The notes below the pieces were generated by a model. The model saw nothing but the letters and a program-made list of their open reading frames with translations. It was not told the DNA's origin and did not search any database. A DNA stretch of 6,233 bases, from positions 681-6,913 of the forward strand of contig WRNQ01000003.1 of assembly GCA_009776565.1 (NCBI GenBank), written 5' to 3'. Below, piece after piece: positions 1-4,304 of this stretch; position 1 is the first letter of the stretch; each line of letters starts with the position of its first letter. The position numbers and the translations under genes are program-made. This stretch comes from Synergistaceae bacterium. GTDB lineage: Bacteria; Synergistota; Synergistia; Synergistales; Aminobacteriaceae.

Positions 1-1
1 G

Positions 2-91
2 GATTTCCACACTCTCATGGAAGTGTCAATTTCCAAAAAAATTGTGATTGAGGAAACTCAGCTTCAGTCTACGCATGTAAATAATCAATAA
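2..91 (+). CDS. Possible 3' end of an unidentified plus-strand gene (partial)
   Basis: From base 2 the second forward frame is open for 29 codons and ends at TAA (89-91). The residues have ordinary protein composition, with an amphipathic stretch (EVSISKKIVIEE) and a polar tail ending in THVNNQ. The other two forward frames are less convincing; the first meets TGA within 17 codons. The product cannot be recognised from so short a tail, and 29 open codons can occur by chance in AT-rich DNA. A GC-rich hairpin follows 19 bases after the stop and could mark the end of this transcript, although it lacks a T-run. Confidence 0.33.
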   Translation, partial: DFHTLMEVSISKKIVIEETQLQSTHVNNQ

Positions 92-110
92 TAATTGGGC
101 TTTTACTAAA

Positions 111-127
111 GCGGGCGAGACGCCCGC
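111..127. repeat. GC-rich hairpin, REP-like
   Basis: GCGGGCG (111-117) and CGCCCGC (121-127) are perfect inverted arms around the loop AGA. The element is far more GC-rich than its surroundings. No T-run follows, so it is not a textbook intrinsic terminator. From memory, hairpins of this GCGGGCG-AGA-CGCCCGC form followed by GCTCCC are widespread interspersed repeats in unrelated bacteria; this needs a genome search. It could still mark the 3' end of the transcript ending at base 91. Confidence 0.6.
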
Positions 128-230
128 GCTCCCATGTGTTATCAAACTACAAGTTGTTTAAATATCTACTAATATGTTTATGATGTAATTTATGGTCTTC
201 AAAAAAAGTAGTTTTTTAGTGCCCTCGTAT

Positions 231-369
231 CAGCCGGAGGTAGGAGAATTCCTGGTCCTGTAAGCCCCAACGGGGCGTTACTATATGCCAGGCGTAAAAT
301 CTCTCGCCTGTAATTCTGTAACGCCCCGTTGGGGCTTAAGAGATATGGATGACGTTGCTGCCTCCGGTT
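231..369. repeat. Nested palindromic element with a perfect 21-bp inverted repeat
   Basis: The core is an inverted repeat with perfect 21-bp arms at 261-281 and 318-338; each arm carries the motif GCCCCAACGGGGC or its complement. Inside lies a second hairpin, CAGGCG (289-294) with CGCCTG (305-310). Outside lies a third stem, 234-243 with 358-367, where all ten positions pair if one G-T wobble is allowed, extendable by A232-T369. A short side hairpin AGGA/TCCT sits at 242-253. Three concentric stems are what a MITE, a REP/BIME-type element or a structured RNA would show. No transposase or REP-associated tyrosine transposase is in the window, so any mobility would depend on an element elsewhere. 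Confidence 0.75.
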
Positions 370-484
370 TATGTGGCTCTGCGGTTCAGTATTGGCGGCC
401 CTCAAAGACCGGTCTGATGGCTTAAAGTAGTCCGGATAGCTCAATGATGATAAATGAATTAAACAATAGCTGAATTTTGACTTA

Positions 485-528
485 ATAGTTATTATAGGCT
501 AGCATTTTAGCGCTAATGAATCATATAT
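485..528 (+). repeat. 44-bp direct repeat, copy 1
   Basis: This copy matches 884-927 at 40 of 44 positions with no gaps; the differences are at 492, 493, 504 and 513. It contains GGCTAGC followed by the perfect 10-bp palindrome TTAGCGCTAA (507-516) and then AATGAATCATATAT. Similarity ends abruptly at both edges. The copy lies 50 bp upstream of a promoter-like sequence. Its role is unknown: it may be a binding site, a recombination product or an interspersed repeat. Confidence 0.8.
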
Positions 529-578
529 CCCCTGATAAATATCAAATGAAAAGAGTTATAAAACTTTCGCATAACTCA

Positions 579-607
579 TTGACAAGATTGTTAGTCTATG
601 ATATCCT
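579..607 (+). promoter_or_regulatory. Candidate sigma70 promoter
   Basis: A perfect -35 box TTGACA (579-584) is followed, after a 17-bp spacer, by TATCCT (602-607), which matches TATAAT at four of six positions. Transcription would start near 614, inside the palindrome at 610-627. No convincing reading frame follows: only very short ones begin at 655 (14 codons), 714 (16 codons) and 739 (22 codons). It may drive a small RNA, a leader for the gene at 969, or nothing, if the region has decayed. Confidence 0.45.
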
Positions 608-609
608 AT

Positions 610-627
610 AGTTAGTTATAGCTAACT
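610..627. promoter_or_regulatory. 18-bp near-perfect palindrome, candidate operator
   Basis: AGTTAG and CTAACT are 6-bp inverted arms around TTATAG; eight of the nine symmetric base pairs are conserved. It begins two bases after the candidate -10 box and so would cover the transcription start, the usual place for a repressor site. The right half, ATAGCTAACTTA (618-629), recurs with one change at 932-943 just upstream of the J-domain gene. The regulator that would bind it is not in the window. Confidence 0.45.
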
Positions 628-829
628 TACAGTAATTATGACTTAAAGAGAATCATGCGTTGGAGAAATATGAAACGGAGAAAGCGCCAACTGCCTTAAG
701 AGAATAAACATTTATGGAACATCCGCAAACAACCAACAATGGACACTTCACCAGCCAACCATGAAATTAAGCTCTTGTCATTATTAATTAAAATGAACTC
801 CCAATAAGTGTAGTATAGGTCAGTCAGGT

Positions 830-847
830 CATAATCATAATCATAAT
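830..847 (+). repeat. Three tandem copies of CATAAT
   Basis: CATAAT is repeated three times without interruption at 830-847. It is a short AT-rich microsatellite about 120 bp upstream of the J-domain gene. Tracts this short may vary by slippage, but no effect on expression can be argued from position alone. Confidence 0.6.
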
Positions 848-883
848 AGAGACGTTTAAGGAAGTGAGAATGTCTTTCAGTAT

Positions 884-927
884 ATAGTTACCATAGGCTA
901 GCTTTTTAGCGTTAATGAATCATATAT
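884..927 (+). repeat. 44-bp direct repeat, copy 2
   Basis: This is the second copy of the repeat at 485-528, in the same orientation, 399 bp downstream. The palindrome of copy 1 is imperfect here (TTAGCGTTAA, 506-515 equivalent at 906-915). The copy ends 41 bp before the start codon of the J-domain gene, so it lies in that gene's likely promoter or leader region; no good -35/-10 pair is seen within it. Confidence 0.8.
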
Positions 928-968
928 GTAGATAGCTAAGTTAATGGTTTTTTAGAAAGGATACGGAG

Positions 969-1661
969 ATGATTGAAGAACGCAATTATTTATATAGAAT
1001 TCTTGGACTTCGACCGGGCGCATCGCTAGTCGATATCAAGGCAGCTTATCGTAGACTAACAAAACTATATCACCCGGATCGCGATCAATCACTGGACACC
1101 GAGATAATGTACAAAGAGATCCGCATAGCTTACGAAAAGCTTATGAATTGGAATTGCGAAAGTGGAAAATATGTAAAAGCTGAAACAAAAACAGGATTAA
1201 AAACAAGTACAGTGAGAAGTCATAGCTCATCTGACAATACATGGACTTCCGAAAATAGAGCAACGGAATACTATGATAGGAGAATTAACAATCCTTTCGA
1301 ATTGAAACATCCTATTTCAGTTTTCTTTAGTTCATTGAAAGAGCTGTCTATTATTGATATTTTTACTGGAATTGTAGCTTTTGGAATCGCTTGTTTTCCC
1401 GCAATAGAAGAACCATACGCCAATCTTGTCTTTTCATATCATATTGTGTCGTGGATTTTATTTGTTTTTTTCCGATACTATTTTGCCCCTTCGGAGTGGT
1501 CATTTATTATGCGAATTTTTGCAGCAATTTTATACGGGTCAATACTGTCTTTTCTTATATTTTGTTTTTATGTGACACCAATTGATGGGACGTGGACTGC
1601 AGCGGTTCTATCAACATGGTTTCTAATGGTTCAACCTCCTGATACAGGCAGGAGGCTATAA
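969..1661 (+). CDS. Membrane-anchored J-domain (DnaJ-like) protein
   Basis: This 230-residue protein begins with a J-domain (about residues 5-60). It shows the helix II motif AAYRRLTKLYHPDRD with the essential HPD tripeptide at 35-37, and a helix III ending in AYEKL. J-domains stimulate the ATPase of a DnaK/Hsp70 partner. There is no G/F region, zinc finger or DnaJ C-terminal domain, so it is a class III (J-domain only) protein. A polar linker (about 65-110) rich in Ser, Thr and Lys leads to a hydrophobic half with about four membrane segments (about 127-145, 152-170, 179-202, 207-222), ending in a short PPDTGRRL tail. The J-domain would therefore face the cytoplasm and recruit Hsp70 to the membrane. 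The start is supported by GAAAGGA at 955-961, 7 bases from ATG. The membrane part is not a family I can name. It stands alone on the plus strand, with repeats upstream and a decayed fragment downstream. Confidence 0.85.
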   Translation: MIEERNYLYRILGLRPGASLVDIKAAYRRLTKLYHPDRDQSLDTEIMYKEIRIAYEKLMNWNCESGKYVKAETKTGLKTSTVRSHSSSDNTWTSENRATEYYDRRINNPFELKHPISVFFSSLKELSIIDIFTGIVAFGIACFPAIEEPYANLVFSYHIVSWILFVFFRYYFAPSEWSFIMRIFAAILYGSILSFLIFCFYVTPIDGTWTAAVLSTWFLMVQPPDTGRRL

Positions 1662-1699
1662 ATTTACTGTTACTACAACCATATAAAGGAGGAATTTTA

Positions 1700-1789
1700 A
1701 TGACCGAATCATTAAAGATTTTTATCCTTAAATGCATTCAGGCAGTGAAATGGTTAGCGATAATATGGTTTTGCCGGACGGCTCAATAG
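1700..1789 (+). CDS. Possible 29-residue hydrophobic small ORF
   Basis: An excellent ribosome binding site, AAAGGAGG (1685-1692), stands 7 bases before ATG. The frame runs 29 codons to TAG (1787-1789). The peptide is basic and hydrophobic, with a possible membrane segment (AVKWLAIIWFC) near its end. It starts 38 bp after the J-domain gene and could be translated from the same message. From 1732 on, the same DNA holds a recognisable protein fragment in another frame, so the second half of this peptide is probably accidental. The site may be all that is left of the start of a larger gene that suffered a frameshift or deletion; a small toxin-like peptide is the alternative. Confidence 0.25.
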   Translation: MTESLKIFILKCIQAVKWLAIIWFCRTAQ

Positions 1790-1857
1790 CGCTGAGCGGT
1801 TTTGAGGCGTTGAGAGCATATGACAGCAATAATGACGGAAAAATAGATATGAAATAA
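1732..1857 (+). pseudogene. Remnant of an EF-hand/hemolysin-type calcium-binding protein
   Basis: The frame ATG 1732 to TAA 1855-1857 gives 41 residues containing GSEM, then DNMVLPDGSIALSGFEALRA and DSNNDGKID. This matches, as I know the family, the repeat 'GSELFGDN..L.DG..A.NGFEALAELDSNGDGKID' of large secreted bacterial proteins (RTX-like toxins, adhesins, serralysin relatives), where the Asp-rich loop binds calcium. Those proteins run to hundreds or thousands of residues, and this motif is followed by more EF-hand-like sequence; here the chain stops inside the loop. No ribosome binding site precedes ATG 1732, whereas the strong one at 1685-1692 serves a different frame. I read it as a decayed internal fragment, possibly fused to a foreign start. 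A genuine small protein is less likely. Confidence 0.55.
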
Positions 1858-1890
1858 TCCCTTGCGACGTTAGCGTTGCAAGGGATTATT
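1853..1890. terminator. Strong hairpin, probable bidirectional terminator
   Basis: AATAATCCCTTGC (1853-1865) and GCAAGGGATTATT (1878-1890) are perfect 13-bp inverted arms. The stem continues inward by four more pairs (one G-T) to a 4-base loop TTAG (1870-1873). The outer stem supplies A/T-rich ends on both sides, giving modest T-runs in either direction. It lies between convergent genes: the plus-strand unit ending at 1857 and the minus-strand unit whose last gene stops at 1961. The stop codon of the calcium-binding remnant is inside the left arm. Confidence 0.7.
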
Positions 1891-1911
1891 CACGTATATT
1901 ATTTATGCAGC

Positions 1912-1927
1912 TCAGAATACATTCTGA
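1912..1927. repeat. Small inverted repeat in the 3' region of the minus-strand unit
   Basis: TCAGAAT (1912-1918) and ATTCTGA (1921-1927) are perfect inverted arms, best drawn as a 6-bp stem with a 4-base loop. It lies 34 bases past the stop codon of the response regulator on the minus strand and before the main hairpin. It could add to termination or protect the transcript end, but it is short and may be chance. Confidence 0.25.
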
Positions 1928-1960
1928 ATTGCATTGGATTGCGGTTATTTTGTGGATTAA

Positions 1961-2860
1961 CTATTCTTCATTCCAGATTATCGTATCTCTGCCATAAGAT
2001 TTTGCTTCAAATAACATTTTGTCGGCAATCTCTTCAAAATCGTGGAATTCTTCTCCGTTTCCCGGAATTTTAGTAGCTCCGCCTATGCTGATAGACACAA
2101 TATTAGTGGTGTTAGAATAAGCATGTGGAATTTTTAAATTCTGAACTGACTTCCTCGCGCGGTCCACCACAACTTTAGCGCCCTTCCTTGTGGTATTCGG
2201 CAGAATAATCACTATTTTTTCCGCGCTATACCTGCCGATGAAGTCCGTCTTACGCGACATGACGTAGTTAATTTCTGAAGAGACAAGCCTGAGCACGTCA
2301 TCGCCTTTCAAGTTTCCATAATGAGCATTGTATGATTTAAAATTATCTATATCTATGAATGCTATGGAAATCGGGTTTTTTTCTCTGATTGCGCGCGCCC
2401 ATTCCGACTTGATTCTTTCGTTATAACTACTCCTGTTAGGCAGACGGGTAAGAGTGTCCGTGAGCATCATTTTCTCTACGGTTGTCTTAAGCGAGTATAA
2501 GTCAACATGTGTTCTGACTCTGGCTTTCACAATGCCCGGTGTAAAAGGTTTAATAAGGTAGTCGACAATTCCGTAGGAGATCCACTTTTCTTCTGTGTCA
2601 GGATCAATTTGATTTGTCGTTAGTATAATTGGAATATTTTTTAAATCATAGGTATTCTTAATAACAAACAATACTTCTTTTCCGTTAACTCTCGGCATAG
2701 CGTCATCAAGGAGAATAACCTCGGGTTTGTGCAGCATGGCTTTACTTATTCCATCCGCAGGTTCAAGAGATGAAATCACCTCGTATGCATCCTTGAGTAT
2801 ATCTCTTAATACTCTTACATCCAAAGGATTATTATCAATTATTAATATTTTTTCCATCAT
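1961..2860 (-). CDS. Response regulator with receiver and degenerate GGDEF domain
   Basis: This 299-residue cytoplasmic protein has the PleD-like order receiver then GGDEF. The receiver (about 4-118) keeps the acidic residue D9, phospho-acceptor D52 (in LLDDAMP), T81 and K104 (in LIKPF), so phosphorylation by an unseen histidine kinase is expected. The GGDEF fold (about 130-297) is clear from DTLTRLPNR (135-143), FIDIDNFK (168-175), GDDVL (186-190), SIGGA and ADKMLFEAKSYGRD (279-292). The signature loop GGDEF is instead SAEKI (212-216), and the usual ND..GH is NAHYGN (178-183), so diguanylate cyclase activity is unlikely. The product-binding I-site RxxD is intact (R203, D206), five residues before the signature loop as in active enzymes. 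It may act as a c-di-GMP receptor. AAGGGAG (2865-2871) precedes two adjacent ATGs; the second (2855-2857) has the better 7-base spacing. It lies 92 bp behind the permease gene. Confidence 0.9.
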   Translation of the reverse strand: MMEKILIIDNNPLDVRVLRDILKDAYEVISSLEPADGISKAMLHKPEVILLDDAMPRVNGKEVLFVIKNTYDLKNIPIILTTNQIDPDTEEKWISYGIVDYLIKPFTPGIVKARVRTHVDLYSLKTTVEKMMLTDTLTRLPNRSSYNERIKSEWARAIREKNPISIAFIDIDNFKSYNAHYGNLKGDDVLRLVSSEINYVMSRKTDFIGRYSAEKIVIILPNTTRKGAKVVVDRARKSVQNLKIPHAYSNTTNIVSISIGGATKIPGNGEEFHDFEEIADKMLFEAKSYGRDTIIWNEE

Positions 2861-2952
2861 AATTCTCCCTTATTATTTGAGTTTAAGCAATTCTTTCATG
2901 TACAAAAAAATTTAAAATTTAAAAGGTAAAATCCCAGATACTGCTATTTTTC

Positions 2953-4254
2953 TTAAAGATATACCCGCGCTGCTAAAAACAAAACTGTCAGGCAAACCAT
3001 AACAACGTTCAGATCTCTCGTTTTACCTGATAAAGCTTTAAGAAATACAAATGACACTACACCGGCTTCTATGCCTACTGAAATACTGTAAGAAAATGGC
3101 ATCATGAAAAACGCAAGCATAGCGGGTGTAATTTCTGTCCAATCTTCCGTCACAATATCTTTTAACCCCATCATCATGTAAATTCCAACTAATATAAGAG
3201 ACGGAGCAGTTGCGCAAGATGGAACTATTGAAATAAGCGGGCTGAAGAATATGGCTAATAAAAACAAGATGGAAACTACCACAGCTGTTAATCCTGTGCG
3301 TCCTCCTTGTTCCACTCCGCTTGCGCTTTCAATATATGATGTAACAGTTGATGTTCCTAAAATAGCTCCGGCAACAGTTCCAACCGCATCTGACATGAGA
3401 GCTTTACGCGCGCGGGGAAGACGTCCGTTTTCGTCAAGCATACCGCCTCTGTTGGCAACTCCTATAAGCGTGCCAATTGTATCAAAGAAATCGACAAAGA
3501 AAAAAGTAAAAACGATTATCCAAAAACTCGAAGTCAACAACAAAGAAAAATCAAACTTCAGGAAAATAGGCATTATTGATGGAGGCATATCTACAAAGCC
3601 TGTTGGTACGTTTGCAATACCAAGAAAAATAGAAATAATTGTTACTATAACTATTCCCAGTAATATTCCGCCCCTTATCCTAAAGTGTTCAAGCAGTACC
3701 ATAATTATTAAACCAAGGAGAGATAACAGTGCGGGAATATTCCATTTTAAGTCGGCTAATCCTAATAGAACCGCATCGTTTTTTACTATTATTCCGGCAG
3801 ACTGAAGCCCGATAAAAGTTATAAAAAGCCCTATCCCGGCAGATATCCCCAGTTTAAGTGATTTTGGGATAGTATTTATTATCGAATCTCTCAGAGTTGT
3901 AAAAGTAAGTATTATAAACAAAATGCCCTCTAAGAATACCGCTGTAAGAGCTGTCTCCCATGAGATGCCCATTCCAAGAACTACGCTGAAAGTGAAAAAA
4001 GCATTTAAGCCCATTCCCGGAGCTAATCCTATCGGATAGTTTGCATAGACGCCCATCATAAAAGTGGCTAACGAAGCGGAAAGACAGGTTGCGACAAACA
4101 CGCTTCCAAAAGGCATTCCAGTTTGCTGCAAAATACTTGGATTGACAAATATTATGTACGACATTGTCATAAAAGTTGTAAAACCAGCAAGTATTTCGGT
4201 TTTTACATTTGATCCGGATTCTTTTAGTTTAAACTGCCTGTTTATCCAATCCAT
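2953..4254 (-). CDS. NCS2/AzgA-type purine permease (adenine/guanine/hypoxanthine)
   Basis: This 433-residue inner-membrane protein imports purine bases, in this family by proton symport. Family hallmarks are in order: the N-terminal EILAGFTTFMTMSYIIFVNP, PGMGLNAFF (79-87), FFVDFFDTIGTLIGVA (251-267), and GTSTVTSYIESASG (300-313) followed by EQGGRTG (315-321). Hydrophobic segments along the whole length fit the usual 14-segment fold, and the length is typical of AzgA/PbuG/PbuO. Which base it prefers cannot be read from sequence; the adjacent adenine deaminase argues for adenine and hypoxanthine. It follows the deaminase gene by 50 bp on the same strand. AAGGAG (4268-4273) lies 13 bases before ATG, rather far, but the following GAGAG shortens the effective spacing and the N-terminus is typical. 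Confidence 0.93.
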   Translation of the reverse strand: MDWINRQFKLKESGSNVKTEILAGFTTFMTMSYIIFVNPSILQQTGMPFGSVFVATCLSASLATFMMGVYANYPIGLAPGMGLNAFFTFSVVLGMGISWETALTAVFLEGILFIILTFTTLRDSIINTIPKSLKLGISAGIGLFITFIGLQSAGIIVKNDAVLLGLADLKWNIPALLSLLGLIIMVLLEHFRIRGGILLGIVIVTIISIFLGIANVPTGFVDMPPSIMPIFLKFDFSLLLTSSFWIIVFTFFFVDFFDTIGTLIGVANRGGMLDENGRLPRARKALMSDAVGTVAGAILGTSTVTSYIESASGVEQGGRTGLTAVVVSILFLLAIFFSPLISIVPSCATAPSLILVGIYMMMGLKDIVTEDWTEITPAMLAFFMMPFSYSISVGIEAGVVSFVFLKALSGKTRDLNVVMVCLTVLFLAARVYL

Positions 4255-4304
4255 ATCAGTTAACTCTCTCCTTATAAAATAAAATGTAACAGCTATATTA
4301 TTAA

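Larger units (their letters stand above)
92..968. other. 877-bp gene-poor, repeat-rich intergenic region
   Basis: No credible gene is seen here on either strand. The longest reading frame (minus strand, 199-444, 81 codons) runs straight through the nested palindrome, and its residues mirror the inverted repeat (SPNGA on one arm, SNAPLG on the other), so it is treated as an artefact. The region holds separately listed elements: a GC hairpin, a nested palindrome, two copies of a 44-bp direct repeat, a promoter with an overlapping palindrome, and a (CATAAT)3 tract. An unproductive 35-codon open stretch (700-807, internal ATG at 739) lies between the direct repeats with no ribosome binding site. 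The density of repeats and lack of genes suggest decayed accessory DNA. Confidence 0.6.

Noticed and set aside
201..217. A-run/T-run hairpin as a terminator
   Set aside because: The stem is purely A-T around GTAG and lacks a GC-rich core, so it would be weak.
221..403. GCCCTC at 221-226 and 398-403 as a target-site duplication around the nested palindrome
   Set aside because: Six bases is too short to trust, and the copies do not sit at the ends of the paired structure.
199..444. 81-codon minus-strand reading frame
   Set aside because: It runs through the nested palindrome; its residues mirror the inverted arms, it has no ribosome binding site and no recognisable domain.
655..807. Tiny frames at 655 (14 codons), 714 (16 codons) and 739 (22 codons) behind the candidate promoter
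   Set aside because: They are too short, have weak or no ribosome binding sites and show no recognisable protein pattern; possible as remnants only.
793..821. TTAAAA - 17 bp - TAGTAT as a promoter for the J-domain gene
   Set aside because: Both boxes match consensus at only four of six positions in AT-rich DNA, and it lies about 150 bp from the start codon.
830..847. CRISPR-like repetition
   Set aside because: It is only three tandem hexamers with no spacers; no CRISPR array or cas gene is present in the window.
3251..3805. 184-codon plus-strand frame inside the permease gene
   Set aside because: It is a shadow of the clear NCS2 permease on the opposite strand; composition is low-complexity basic/Pro/Ser with no domain.
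4255..4304. Regulatory element between adenine deaminase and permease
   Set aside because: Only the permease ribosome binding site is visible; no hairpin or promoter pair found.
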